The position numbers and the translations under genes are program-made. Below are positions 33,112 to 43,978 of a DNA stretch of 64,000 nt, piece after piece; position 1 is the stretch's first letter; each line of letters starts with the position of its first letter. Origin of the DNA: Pseudopithomyces maydicus (lineage: Eukaryota; Ascomycota; Dothideomycetes; Pleosporales; Didymosphaeriaceae); the NCBI GenBank assembly GCA_026873275.1, contig JANTUC010000001.1, positions 1,612,001 to 1,676,000 on the forward strand, read 5' to 3'. Under the pieces are notes generated by a model. That model had not been told where the DNA came from, searched no databases, and was given only the letters and a program-made list of their open reading frames with translations.

Positions 33112-35253
33112 ATGGAGCCTGAGCCTGAGCACATGGTATCGCAGCATCGAGAACAACTCAAACCCATGGCGCTTCCACTTTTTAAGCTGGCCGAGGAGAC
33201 TCTCAAGAAGCTCGGTAAATCAGAGGCACAACGCAAAGCTGTCAACAACTACTTGAAGACACATGCATGGCCAACTCTCTTCCTCTCCGTCGCAAACTTA
33301 CGAAATACACTTCGACATGGCAACCACTCATGGACAGATGAAGACAACGCGGTACTGATGTCTCTCCCACAAGAGACTGGTCTTTCTGAGGAAGTAACCC
33401 ACGAGATCTTCTTCCCCAATAGATTCTCACATGAATGCGAGGAGCGTCAAAAGTACCTGGAGAATGACGGATACCAGATAGATGAACGCATTCACGAAGG
33501 TGCACTGATATCATACGACCAAGTATTGAATGACCCGGTAACTTTCCAAGAGCTTACCGATACGTGTCTTCTTTTCCGTGCTCGAAGCCAAGCTCTGGTA
33601 GCCATCAAGAAAAACGGAACCAAGAAGGCCACGAAGTCTTCGCAGGTTAGTTACAACGCACTGGACAAAGCTCGAAAGGCCTTTTACTTCGAAGGTTGGC
33701 CAGGACGGTACCGCAACCTGGAAATCTTTAGAAGCATTGCCGACAATGAATCCGTCACCGCCGTATCTGATGACGACGCAAACTCTCTACATGCGCTCAT
33801 GAATTCTTTGTCGAATGGCATCTCCTGGGCTGTAATGAAGATGGTATTCTTCCCTTCTGTCCCGGAACACGATTGGGCTTCGATGAAGCTAGCAGTCATT
33901 GCGCGCCGAAAATGGTCAAAGAACGACCTGGACCAGCTCCAAGTTGCGATCGAGAACGATACGTTGGATGCATTTGCCGCAAGCCACGGACGGGGTATTG
34001 GCGAAGTCCAGCTCAAAGCCCAGCGGAGTTTCATTCGTAAACGAGCTGCATCACCAACAAATGAGGACCTCCTGCAAGAAGCTTCAGACACCTCACCTCA
34101 TCCTCAGTTCAAGGCCACCAAGCGGATTAGAGCACGCAAATCGTCAAAGGCAGGATCCGAGGATGCTGCAGACTCCTCAGACGACGCAACCAAGGCTAAG
34201 AAACGTGCACCTCTTTCTGTCGCCGCTAAATCTGCCCCTTCCAAAGCTACCCCTGCCAAAGCTGCCCCTGCTAAGGCTGTCCCTGCTAAGGTTGTCCGTG
34301 CCAAAGCTGTCCCTGCTAAGGCTGCTAGCAACAAGAAGCCACCAAATATATCCGAGGAGATGATGAAGGCAGTGCTGACATGGTATCCGTCTGACGCGTA
34401 CCATATCATACATCACATGGTTAAGTCCTACTCATCTGATGCGTCCTCTCTACAAAATCTGAAGGGAACTTACAACGAGCGTCAATATTCAAAGTTGTAC
34501 AACACCCTGATCAAGTCAGAGTGGGGAGATGTTATCTTGAACAACTCTTTGGAAGAATTTCAGCGCCGTTTCACTGAGGCTTTCAAGGAAGACCACTTCG
34601 GATCTGGACAGGAGGATCAGCGGACGACAATCGCGATGCAGCTTTCCGACAGCAATTCCCCTTCTAAAGTGGATGAAGCTCAAGATCCTGACTCGAATCG
34701 CAAATCTCCCCATGCTGACATTGAGGGTCCAACTCACAAAGAGGCTGCACCGATCCGGCCCCGTGGTCTGCAGCTAGATTTCTCATCTCATCAGGGCATT
34801 GGTCTAATTCCAACAGACCAGTATCGCCCTAGTTATGAATCAGCTTCTCGAAGCCAGCCACTTCATCCGCGAACTGGTATCACCGATATGAACAGCTATG
34901 ATAGTCGCCTCGGAGCCCCTCACGGCAACTTCAACTGGGATCGGCAGTCAGTACTCGAATATCACCGATCTGAAGTAGCTGCACGGCACCCAGTGTACCC
35001 GCGACCAAATCAAGCGGTGACTGGCATCTCTGCGACTCCACAACTGCCGTCAATGGGTGTTTCGCAGGCATTATCGGCCGGTTATCCAAGCCGCAACAAT
35101 GATGCGATGTTTGGTGCTTATGGAAATGATAGACCTCTTTCCACTGGTCAGGTTCCATTTGCTGAATCAGCCTACGACAATTACGAGGAAGAGCGGATAG
35201 TGCTTCCACCCCTCAAGAGCGCCGTAGGGATCCAGACGTTGAACGCTTTCTAG
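33112..35253 (+). CDS. Lineage-specific nuclear-type protein with SANT-like segments and an H1-like Ala/Lys/Pro tract
   Basis: A single-exon 713-residue protein (MEPEPEHMVS). Two Trp-led segments resemble the SANT-like repeats of the divergent neighbour: SWTDEDNAVLMSLPQETGLS followed by EIFFPNR (about residues 73-107), and KWSKNDLDQLQVAIENDTLD (about 267-290). A linker-histone-like tract of PAKA/PAKV repeats (34240-34330) follows a basic region KKATKSS..KRIRARKSSK, so nuclear chromatin association is plausible. A helical domain near residues 420-485 (EEMMKAVLTWYPSDAYHII) is conserved-looking but unrecognised. The C-terminus is polar and disordered. No known family is named; the link to the neighbour is inference from repeat pattern and divergent layout. 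Confidence 0.72.
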   Translation: MEPEPEHMVSQHREQLKPMALPLFKLAEETLKKLGKSEAQRKAVNNYLKTHAWPTLFLSVANLRNTLRHGNHSWTDEDNAVLMSLPQETGLSEEVTHEIFFPNRFSHECEERQKYLENDGYQIDERIHEGALISYDQVLNDPVTFQELTDTCLLFRARSQALVAIKKNGTKKATKSSQVSYNALDKARKAFYFEGWPGRYRNLEIFRSIADNESVTAVSDDDANSLHALMNSLSNGISWAVMKMVFFPSVPEHDWASMKLAVIARRKWSKNDLDQLQVAIENDTLDAFAASHGRGIGEVQLKAQRSFIRKRAASPTNEDLLQEASDTSPHPQFKATKRIRARKSSKAGSEDAADSSDDATKAKKRAPLSVAAKSAPSKATPAKAAPAKAVPAKVVRAKAVPAKAASNKKPPNISEEMMKAVLTWYPSDAYHIIHHMVKSYSSDASSLQNLKGTYNERQYSKLYNTLIKSEWGDVILNNSLEEFQRRFTEAFKEDHFGSGQEDQRTTIAMQLSDSNSPSKVDEAQDPDSNRKSPHADIEGPTHKEAAPIRPRGLQLDFSSHQGIGLIPTDQYRPSYESASRSQPLHPRTGITDMNSYDSRLGAPHGNFNWDRQSVLEYHRSEVAARHPVYPRPNQAVTGISATPQLPSMGVSQALSAGYPSRNNDAMFGAYGNDRPLSTGQVPFAESAYDNYEEERIVLPPLKSAVGIQTLNAF

Positions 35254-36056
35254 ATCCGAATGTTTCACCGAGCGAGTTCATGAACTACAACCGCGAGTGA
35301 GATCTAGGAACGATAGATAGCGTGCACGGATATTCTCCCGTCGTCTCCATCGAGTCTCTGGTCCTCGATCCTGGTGCTTCACGTCAATAAACAAAGTTGC
35401 TACTGGGTTGTGGTTTGCGAATAGAAGCGGAAATTTGATATGCACTTTTCGGTTGTACAAGATGGGTTTCGGGTGTTTAGATCGAGATGAAGTTACTGCC
35501 TGTGTAAGGAAGTGACAGCTTTAGGTCGGTCAATTGATTTCGATACCTGTTAGCTCTTGCTCTTGAGCTTCTAGCATGCACATAACAATTAAATGGGTTC
35601 TTTCCTCCACAATTTTGTAAAATATGATTATGTCGCAGTTATGTTCAACAGATTTTAGACCATAGTGACGATTTGGCATAGAATAAAAAAAAAGATTCGA
35701 TAGTCAAGGATCATGTATTAAAACCCTGTTGAAGGTAACCAAGAAGAGTGTCTTAGTGCTTCGTACTCGGTTGTTAAATCCTGTAGCCGACTGCTAACTA
35801 TATCACCAGTATGTTACACTTGGGGGCCGATTTTATACCACCTGCATACACGGCTTCGTATTCCTCGTATTGTCAGGCGACACTGTCTCCATTGTAACAC
35901 GAGATCTTTCGGCCAGGTATCGCGTTAAAGGCGGATCTTGACCGGTCCTCGGTTTTGTAAAATCTAGCTAACGGCGGAATACATATAAAGAGTACCCAGC
36001 TTCCAGGTCAGCCTCACAACCACAGCACAAAATCTTATACAAAGAATTTCTCAATC
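35254..36056. other. Intergenic region upstream of the secreted cysteine-rich gene
   Basis: AT-rich, no gene seen; the minus frame at 35278-35460 has no support. A TATA box (TATAAAG, 35984-35990) lies about 70 bp before the next ATG. Confidence 0.5.
35984..35990 (+). promoter_or_regulatory. TATA box of the small secreted protein gene
   Basis: TATAAAG 67-73 bp upstream of the ATG at 36057, followed by a C/A-rich leader, as in strongly induced fungal genes. Confidence 0.5.
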
Positions 36057-36398
36057 ATGAAATTACACGGTATCTTCGCTCCATTCGTCTTGCACACATG
36101 TGCCTTTGCCCTCCCAGCAAACGAACAAACACAGGATGTCGCATCCTCACAACGAAGCGTCCAGAGATCATCCATCACCATCCCGCGTGAGATTCTTCTA
36201 CGCGCTTGCACGGACAACGGCTGCAAGTGTAAGAAGGGCACCAAGCAGGGGCAATACTGCGGCAACTCTGGGAACTGGACCTACGACATCATAAAGCTTG
36301 GGAAAGGTGGGAAGAGAACGGACGTTTATGAATGTGCACCGAGTGGGGCATGCTGTCGGTATGGGCCGAGTAAGGATTGTATACCACCAATCGGTTAG
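36057..36398 (+). CDS. Small secreted cysteine-rich protein (effector candidate)
   Basis: A 113-residue single-exon protein. MKLHGIFAPFVLHTCAFALP is a typical signal peptide with a cleavage site near ALP-AN. A short pro-like segment (NEQTQDVASSQRSVQRSS) is followed by a mature part with eight cysteines: RACTDNGCKCKKG, QYCGN, YECAP, ACCRYG and KDC. The even number suggests four disulphides. This size, cysteine content and isolation between AT-rich flanks are typical of fungal apoplastic effectors or small defence proteins. No known family is recognised, and there is no evidence here for host activity. A TATA box is well placed upstream. Confidence 0.75.
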   Translation: MKLHGIFAPFVLHTCAFALPANEQTQDVASSQRSVQRSSITIPREILLRACTDNGCKCKKGTKQGQYCGNSGNWTYDIIKLGKGGKRTDVYECAPSGACCRYGPSKDCIPPIG

Positions 36399-37102
36399 GA
36401 GAATCTGTTGAAGAAGAAGGTGCTTGCTGGGTGGTTGTTGGTTTGTTTTGGGTAGTGCGTTCGTTGATGTAATTGCTGTGAGACGCTGATGACTTGTTAT
36501 TCTATTCACTACCTTTACATACTAACCCCATCTTTCTTTGTTCTAATATTGGGGTATAATCACGTCTTACTGTGATTTATATTACTGTCCTGCTAAGATT
36601 GCGCTGAATATGCGGATGTGTTGTTCTTGACATTGTTGACATTGTGATAAAGTCACGTTCTGCTCATAAATCTTTTCTCATAGAATCATAGGAGATGACA
36701 AGTACATGGAGAGGAACTAGATAAGACAGAGAACGTAGCGGGAGAGAATGAGATCGATGATTGGTGATGGAATGGCAATGAGATGAGGATGCCGCTCATG
36801 ACTCGAAATGCGCTAGCGGAGGTAGCTGCATGACTCGTATTAGAAAATGTTGCGGACCTCCGCGTTGCCTGCGCGATTCGCCTTCTGAATGCGCCAGATA
36901 CACCCTGACTTCAAGTATCATATTGGATTGTTTGTTCGTCCCCAGACATTGAGTAGTACGGCAGTAGATTTATTGCCTCAAAAACTTGCAGCCGCCGGCT
37001 TTCCATCATTCTACCAGCTATGCAACGGTAGCAAGCAATCGCGCCTCAGCGCACACCTTTAAAACACGCAGCTCAAGAATACATCGCATACCATCCGCCG
37101 CC
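36399..37102. other. Intergenic region, no gene recognised
   Basis: 3' flank of the secreted protein gene and promoter/leader of the Mtg1 gene. AT-rich first half. The Mtg1 frame is open back to 36986 but only with a TTG. Confidence 0.5.
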
Positions 37103-38188
37103 ATGTCGTTCGTTCCTCGGGCCGCGTTTCCATCCCTCGCGCATCTTCCTCGCTCCTACTTCCTCGGGCACCACAAATCCGGTCTTCAGAAGATGAAAAC
37201 CCTCCTATCAACCATCGACCTCGTCATCGAATGCCGCGACTACCGCGTTCCACTCACCTCGCGAAACCCTCTCTTCGAAGCCTCTCTCGAGGGCAAAGAG
37301 CGGCTCATCATCTACACGAAGCGTGACCTCGGCGGACCGCCGCGCGATTCACATAACGAGGGGGTGATTGCGAAATGGCATGACCCTACGCCGACAATGT
37401 TTGTCAGGAATAGCAGCGATGAGGGCGCAGAGGCGAATCGGAGGAAAAGCGTACAGCGGGTTCTGGATTACTTGAGAGACCATGCACAGAAGAGATGGAA
37501 GCTAGTGGGCCACAGACTGCTGGTGGTGGGCATGCCCAATGTTGGGAAGAGTACGCTACTCAATGCACTGCGTGCGCATGGTATCGGAAAGGGCAAAGTG
37601 GCAAAGACAGGTGCACAGCCGGGTGTGACGAGGAAGATTGGCAGTGGAGTAAAGATCATACCCAGTGAGGATGATGCGGAAAGGATGGACGAGGCGAGCA
37701 AGAAGCGGTATAAAGGTGTCGGAGGAGGGGTATACCTTGTGGATACACCTGGTGTTTTCATTCCGTACGTTCCGGACGCAGAGGCCATGATGAAGCTTGC
37801 GCTCTGCGGCAGCGTCAAGGATTCAATCATTCCGCCGGTGATGCTTGCGGACTACCTTCTCTACCATATCAATCTCATCGACCCCAATCTGTACGCTGAG
37901 TATCTGCCAGGGCCTACCAACGACATCGTGGAATTGTTGGAAGGCATTGCAAGGAAAACGGGCAGATTGGGTAAGGGAGGAAAAGCTGACACGGAGGCGA
38001 CCGCGCTTTGGATGATCCAAAAGTGGAGAACTGGCGGCATGGGAAAATTCCTTTTCGACAAAGTCAGCGAGGAGGGTTTGGAGGTGAGCAAGCTTGCTGA
38101 GAAAGATATGGTGCCCAGTATCAGCCAAGCAAGGAAGGCACAAAGAGAGATGAGGAGGGAAAGGAGTAAGATGAGAGGACAGGCTTGA
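37103..38188 (+). CDS. MTG1: Mitochondrial ribosome-assembly GTPase Mtg1 (YlqF/RbgA family)
   Basis: A circularly permuted GTPase acting in assembly of the mitochondrial large ribosomal subunit. The ATG at 37103 gives MSFVPRAAFPSL, a basic/hydrophobic start compatible with a mitochondrial presequence. The motif order is the permuted one: G4 YTKRDL (about residue 73) precedes G1 GMPNVGKSTLLN (about 144), then G2 GVTR and G3 LVDTPGVF. The upstream RVPLTSRNPL is the classic YlqF-family signature. At 361 residues it matches the family length. It is a single exon with no intron needed. No ATG precedes 37103 in this frame. Confidence 0.95.
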   Translation: MSFVPRAAFPSLAHLPRSYFLGHHKSGLQKMKTLLSTIDLVIECRDYRVPLTSRNPLFEASLEGKERLIIYTKRDLGGPPRDSHNEGVIAKWHDPTPTMFVRNSSDEGAEANRRKSVQRVLDYLRDHAQKRWKLVGHRLLVVGMPNVGKSTLLNALRAHGIGKGKVAKTGAQPGVTRKIGSGVKIIPSEDDAERMDEASKKRYKGVGGGVYLVDTPGVFIPYVPDAEAMMKLALCGSVKDSIIPPVMLADYLLYHINLIDPNLYAEYLPGPTNDIVELLEGIARKTGRLGKGGKADTEATALWMIQKWRTGGMGKFLFDKVSEEGLEVSKLAEKDMVPSISQARKAQREMRRERSKMRGQA

Positions 38189-39645
38189 TGCAATTGAGAT
38201 TCAATAACGCGCTCGGTCAACAGGAGGCTTGACCACTAAGATGGAGGGCGGGCATTGTTATGCACTTGCTCTCCAATATGTCCTGCTATGGACTTCAACA
38301 TCGCCAACCCAGCTCAACGTATCGAAAGGCCCTCTGGCATGACGAAATGCCGGTATTTCCATCAGGAGATCTCGAGGCCGGGGGTCGGAATTGCTCATTG
38401 TTTCTGAGCCACCTATTCTGGGTAGGCATGTTTCAAGCAGAGGCGATTCGAAGAGTGTATGACGGAATGTGGGCCTCACGCATAACCTACCACCGCACAC
38501 TCGTGGCCCAGGGCAGAAAGTTATGACAAGACGAAAACGGGGCTACAAGCTTGCGCAATCGATGTTTTCCACGCGGCGGCGGTTGGAAAAGCCCCATGGC
38601 CCGCTCAGTACCCTTCTGTATATTACCTAGGGTACGCAAGATTTTTCAGTGCAAAGCTTCCTGCATCCGAGTACCGACCTAAAATCAATTGTCTGGAAGA
38701 ATTTGTCTTCGTATACGACGAGGCTCGCCTGAGTGTCCAACCAGAATGCCAAAGACTCTGCCGATGATGGGCCTAGGTAGCGCCACCAGTTGCTGGCCAC
38801 TGCCAAGTCGGTGGACGACTCGTGGGTAGTCTACTCTTATATTCCTGAGCGTTGCTTGTATCATGCACCCAAGCCTTTCCGCCACCCGCCTTGGGTATCT
38901 TCGTCCAAGCCGCGAGCTTCCATCAGGTCGGATCGTACCGGGGAAGCACATGGTCTGACACCAAGGGTACGGTACTACCTTGCGCATGACACAGACAAAG
39001 ATGCTCGTTTCCGACGTCGGCTGCGTTCCCCGTGTGAGAGGTACGTAAGTACCTGCGCGATGCAACCCATGGACGTACGATGGGCACGGGGTTAGATCTG
39101 ATTAGATGAAAAATTTGCATCTGATAACGCAGAGCGGGTGATGATTGGGCGCTGTCGGGTGCCTCGACCCGGTCCATGTCCGAGATAAGATCGTCTAAGC
39201 TTTTGGCTCATGACTAGCGCATTGGCTAACAACAACGATAATTAGACCATGCACGGCCGGACTTCCAGAATCGGCCCAAGATGCTCTCGTTCTATGGAGC
39301 TTTCCGTGTGATGCAAATTTTTGTCCCGCCTTGCTCATGGGTCCACACTGTTGTGGAGAGCATTCTCGCAGCGACTGGGTTGGGCGGGGGCGCCGAACAC
39401 GGGAATTCCGTTAGTGCAGCACCGCACAGGGAGTTTGTCACGCAGATGAGAAGGAGCTGGTCCACATTTACGCCCGAGCCGATGATCTGGGTCTGCAGGG
39501 ACGATGGCACGGTACATTCGAGTCCGCCTGCGGTAGTTATATGTACCCGTCTGCTGTCGCTGATCTTATCAATCTGATCGATCCATCAACTCCCATCTTC
39601 CTTCCAACGCCCAATCCATCTCAGGGAACTGTTCCTGTCATCAAG
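38189..39645. other. Intergenic region upstream of the siderophore transporter
   Basis: About 1.46 kb without a supported gene. Frames at 38685-39065 and 39281-39577 match nothing. The right half contains a cluster of GATA-type sites, listed separately. Confidence 0.5.
39119..39127 (+). promoter_or_regulatory. ATCTGATAA, match to the iron-responsive SreA/SRE GATA-factor site
   Basis: A perfect match to ATCWGATAA, the extended element bound by fungal iron-sensing GATA repressors, about 520 bp before the transporter ATG. A near match ATCTGATTA lies about 24 bp upstream (39095-39103) and a further GATAAG at 39184-39189. Placement ahead of a siderophore transporter gives it meaning; binding itself is inferred. 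Confidence 0.55.
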
Positions 39646-41552
39646 ATGGGCTTCAGCTTCAAGGGTCTCACTTCGGCTGCCTTGGTCAGCAAGGACGAGC
39701 GAGGTAATGCAGCTGTTGAGAAGGACATCGCCGATGTTCCCGCCTCCGTTGCTGGCCACATTTCCATGGAAGCTGAACGCAATGTCGATGAGAAGCTCGG
39801 CGCTCCCGCAGCTGAGGATGAGACGTCATCGTCCGACGACAGCTCCTTGAACAAGGTCGACACCGAGGCCGAAGCAGGTGTACGGCAAGCCCAGGCTATG
39901 ACTTTGGTCTGGACCAAGAATGAACTTATCTTTGCTTATGTCAAGTAAGCAACTACATTGGAATCTTCACCTCGAACAGACATTGACCCATTTGCAGCGT
40001 CTGGTTGTTGGCTTTCATCCTGGCCTTCACCTCTGGCAGTGTCAGCCTTTTGACCCCCTACGTCACCTCCTCTTTCCAGCTACACTCCTTGACTGCTTTG
40101 ACCGGTGTCATCTCGAGTCTTGTCGCCGGTATCTGGAAGCTCCCTTACGCCAAGGTCATGAACATTTGGGGACGTCCTGTCGCCCTTACAATCGGTGTCA
40201 TCAGTACTGTTATGGGTCTCATTATGATGGCTGCCTGCAAGAACGTCCAGACCTACTGCGCGGCAATGACATTCTACTACATGGGCTACAACATGATCGA
40301 CTTTTCCATCACAATCTTCGTGGCCGATACTTCCAAGCTTCGCAACAGAGGTTTCTACCTGGCTTTTGTTGCCTCGCCTTGGCTCATCACCACTTGGGTG
40401 ACTAGCCCTGCCATGCAAAGCGTTCTTTCCGACGGTGGTATCGGATTCAAATGGGGATTCGGAATTTTCTCTATCATCATTCCTGTGGTTGCTGCGCCGC
40501 TCATCTGGCTGTTCGTCAAGAACAACCGAAAGGCTCGTGAGCAGGGACTCGTTCCGATAGAGCCCAGCCGCGGCAACTTGGCCCAGACCCTGAAGTTCTA
40601 CTTCATCGAGTTCGATGTTGTTGGCCTGTTGGTTCTGGCTACTGGTCTCGCGCTCTTCCTTTTGGCCTTCAACCTTTACAGCTACCAGGCCGACCAGTGG
40701 AAGTCACCCATGATTATTTCGTTCATCATCATTGGCTTCCTGCTTATTGTTGCTTTCGGTCTCTGGGAGAAGTACGGTGCCCCGGTCACCTTTGTTCCAT
40801 GGCACTTGCTCAAGAACCGCACCGTCATCTTCACTTATACCATGGCCGGGTCGCTCTACATCAGCTGGTATATCTGGGATACTTACCTTTACTCCATGGT
40901 CGTTGTCGTCTTCAACCAGCCCATCATCTACGCCGGATACATCAACAACACATACACGATGGGTTCGTGCCTCTGCAGTCTGATCTATGGTCTTGCCCTG
41001 CGTTACTATGGAAAACTCAAGATGTACTCGCTTATCTTGGGTGTACCGCTTACCATTCTCGGTGTTGGTCTCATGATTCACTTCCGTCAGCCCGATGTCA
41101 ACATTGGATATATTGTCATGTGCCTGATTTTCATCGCTTTCGGTGGCGGTATCCTCGTCATTTCCGAGCAGACTACCCTGATGGCCGTTTCCAAGCAACA
41201 GGACTACCCTGCGCTGCTTGCCACCGAGTCTATGATCATTTCCATTGGTAGTGCCATCGGATCTACCATTTCCGGCGCCATATGGACCGGTGTATTCCCA
41301 GCCCGCCTCATGGCCAACTTGCCGGCTGATGCACTGGACAACTTCGCAGAAATCTACGGCGTTCTCGAAACACAGACCTCGTACCCAGTTGGTAGCCCGA
41401 CACGTGATGCGATCAACCTGAGCTACGGACAGGCGCAACGGTACATGCTCATCGCATCCGTGTGCATGTACGCAATCACATGGCTAAGCGTTGCGCTCTG
41501 GCAGAATGTAGATGTTAAGAAGACTAAGCAGAGGACTGTTGGTCTGCTATAG
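39646..41552 (+). CDS. MFS siderophore-iron transporter (Mir/Arn/Str family)
   Basis: A plasma-membrane H+ symporter predicted to import Fe(III)-siderophores. Two exons (39646-39944, 39998-41552), 617 residues, with 14-TM-type organisation. The N-terminal ~90 residues are acidic and Ser-rich, ending in the family's QAMTLVWTKNELIFAYV before helix 1 (restored by the phase-2 intron to NVWLLAFILAFTSGS). YVTSSFQLHSLTALTGVISS and KVMNIWGRPVALTIGV match Mir/Arn proteins, as does the late long loop EIYGVLETQTSYPVGSPTRD. I chose the ATG at 39646 (MGFSFKGL); an in-frame ATG at 39541 would add 35 unlike residues. GATA iron-regulator sites sit upstream. Confidence 0.92.
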
Positions 41553-42092
41553 ATGCTTTCAGTCATTGCGAGCTTTAGCACTCAATGCATATGTTCGAAA
41601 TAGACTAAGGTGTTGTGATGGATTGGCACAGGAGGCCATGATAGGATTTGTTGTTACAGTGTAAATGTCATATATGAAACAGTAATGCTAATACGATCGT
41701 TATACCCTCCACATTTGCTGATCGCCATAACTGAAGTCGTGAATTGATCCGGAAACGTTACATTATCGTACAAGAAAATGGGGTTCCTGCCCGCCATACG
41801 ATGATGATGTTTTGCTGTTCTCTCCATACTGTCATCACCCGGAAAAGTACAAACTCGTAACTAACGTGAACCTCATTACATCTCTGCCCACGTCTTCCAC
41901 GCCCTCTTCTCCTCATCATTACCCCTTCATGTTCTCAGAGGACCAGCCTCGAGATTCGCACCTCCCGTGTCTTAAACGCACTCTTCCCTCTCATCCCTCC
42001 CATCCTCTCCTCTCCACCCTCTCCACTCCCCCACCCCCCGCTCTCCTAGAAAGCAGACACGTTCTCGCACTGAGACAACTTGGACATCCGCG
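41553..42092. other. Convergent intergenic region with a pyrimidine tract
   Basis: 3' flanks of the transporter (+) and a small basic-protein gene (-). A nearly pure pyrimidine tract runs on the plus strand at about 41981-42047. No gene is supported. Confidence 0.45.
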
Positions 42093-42629
42093 TCATGCTC
42101 CCCTTGAGCACGAATTTCCGCTCATCCTCCCCCCAACCACCGGACCAGAAAGAACCAGCTTTCTGGTGTTGCACGCCACCCTCGGCGGCTCTTGGGCGTG
42201 GCAGTAAACCAGCTGCTCACGCTTCTCACCCGCCATCAACAACTTCCTCAGCCTGCGCACCCGCTTGACATCCTCAGACGCCATCACTTCCCTGGACTCC
42301 TCCGCGCGAGGAACGCTCAAGTGCTTGAGGATGTTGAAGTCCTCGTCGATCCGGTCACAGATGGCCTCCATATTTTTGAGGGCTTTGGCGCGGCGTCGCG
42401 GCGAGAGGCGTTTGGATATGGGGGTGAGCAGTATCATGCGCGCGGTGATGAGGCGGTTGCGGGACACCATGTAGCGGTCGCGCTTGCGTATGGCGCCCGT
42501 GTTGGAACGGGGTTCGGTGATGGCTGGTTCGGGCTCTGGTGAGGGGGACGGCTCCCTGGGCTCCAGGGAGCGTCGGTGGTTGTTCTTGGTGACGGTGCGG
42601 TGGATTGACTTCGATTTCTTGAGCTTCAT
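42093..42629 (-). CDS. Small basic hypothetical protein
   Basis: A 178-residue single-exon frame, MKLKKSKSIHRTVTKNNHRR, with a proline/glutamate block (EPREPSPSPEPEP) and then a predominantly helical basic segment (ARMILLTPISKRLSPRRRAKALKNMEAI...RLRKLLMAGEKREQL). The basic character suggests nucleic-acid or nuclear association, but no domain is recognised. The C-terminal 30 residues look less natural, so an unrecognised intron near the end is possible. Confidence 0.5.
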   Translation of the reverse strand: MKLKKSKSIHRTVTKNNHRRSLEPREPSPSPEPEPAITEPRSNTGAIRKRDRYMVSRNRLITARMILLTPISKRLSPRRRAKALKNMEAICDRIDEDFNILKHLSVPRAEESREVMASEDVKRVRRLRKLLMAGEKREQLVYCHAQEPPRVACNTRKLVLSGPVVGGRMSGNSCSRGA

Positions 42630-43978
42630 TTTGATGGGGATGTTTGTGTGCGTGAAATGAAGAAGATGAGAAGTCGTTGCTTGGACTCGTGCCCAAAAAA
42701 AAAGAAAGTGATTGAATAGTCAATGTGATGTGAGAATGTGCTGAGAAGTCTAATGGGAGCGAGTAGGCAGCAGTTCAGGGCTTATATACTCATAGGGGAA
42801 GTGAGATGAACGGGGAAATGCGAGGTACCAAGTTCTTGGGACTGGGACGCGCGCGGTGAAGGGGAAATCCACCTCGAGCACCGAATTCACCTGGAGTACA
42901 TAGCCAATAAAATCAATGCTGATTATCTCAGGCCTTCGATGGAACACGCTTATGCTAAAATAAAGCATGAATAGGTTATGGAGTTATTCTGTCGCAAGTG
43001 ATTAGTCAGGTATGTACCTCTGTAGACAGTGAATGTGTCCAAATTTTGACTAGATCCCCAATGGACATGGGAGAGCAGCGTAAATTCTTGCCAAATTCTT
43101 ATCGCATAAACAAGCAACTTGCAGCGACAATGCCATCAGGCCTCTCGTTCTATTTTAACAAGTCTTCCATCACTAATGCGACATCCATCAACTCAGTTTT
43201 TCTGAACTCTTGCCACAAGTGCGCGAAGTACACAGGCCGCCAGAATTTCAAAAATTACAGTGGGTAGTTTCTAACCCAGTAACACATGCAATATCTCACT
43301 TAGACCGAGTCGCACTTATTTAATGTGCGTTTACTCATATCGTAGACCTATACCCTTCTTCCTGATATTTTCAACAGTGGGTAGTGTTAAAGTATTTAGA
43401 ACATGAACATTACGATTATACCAAGTGACATTGCAACATCAGTGGTGACATTCGCTGGGTGGCTAGGTGCTTTATTCTTCGTATCAAATTATCTGGAGAG
43501 ATATAAGCTATAGTGCTATCACATTTCCTAAGATTGCAATGTATGTCTATAAGACGCCTACTTATCATGTTATTACGGTCTTGCCTTGTGTGAAAATCAG
43601 TTAACGAGTCAATGACTTTGTCTTATAGAGACCACGATACAATCGAACCCAAATACACTAGGTAATGTTGGCGTTAAATTGATGGTAGGATTACGCGGAA
43701 AACACCAACGGTTCAATTCTTCAAATAGCGCATGCGAAAGCCACTGCATGGAGCATACCGGCAATCAAAATCTCGTGCTTAATTGTATTCCATATATCTT
43801 TATATATAAAAGTGGTCTTTGGTCAAACAAATAGGTAGATGAAATATATGCGAACAGTAGCAACAATGCTCTGCACTCTGTTGCAAGCCTCGCAGCCAAG
43901 TAAACGAGAAGAAGAATGAAGAAAAGATCTATGATACGTGAAAGCAAATCATTCTAGCCGTGAAGTCGTGACCTATAT
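42630..43978. other. AT-rich intergenic region, no gene recognised
   Basis: About 1.35 kb, clearly AT-richer than neighbouring coding DNA, containing only short chance frames (42998-43267, 43765-43947). It holds the promoter of the small basic gene at its left end and the metalloprotease 3' flank at its right. Possibly an eroded repeat; nothing identifiable. Confidence 0.45.

Noticed and set aside
41812..42207. 131-codon plus-strand frame beginning in the pyrimidine tract
   Set aside because: Low-complexity Pro/Ser/Leu product caused by the pyrimidine tract, overlapping the 3' end of a minus-strand gene.
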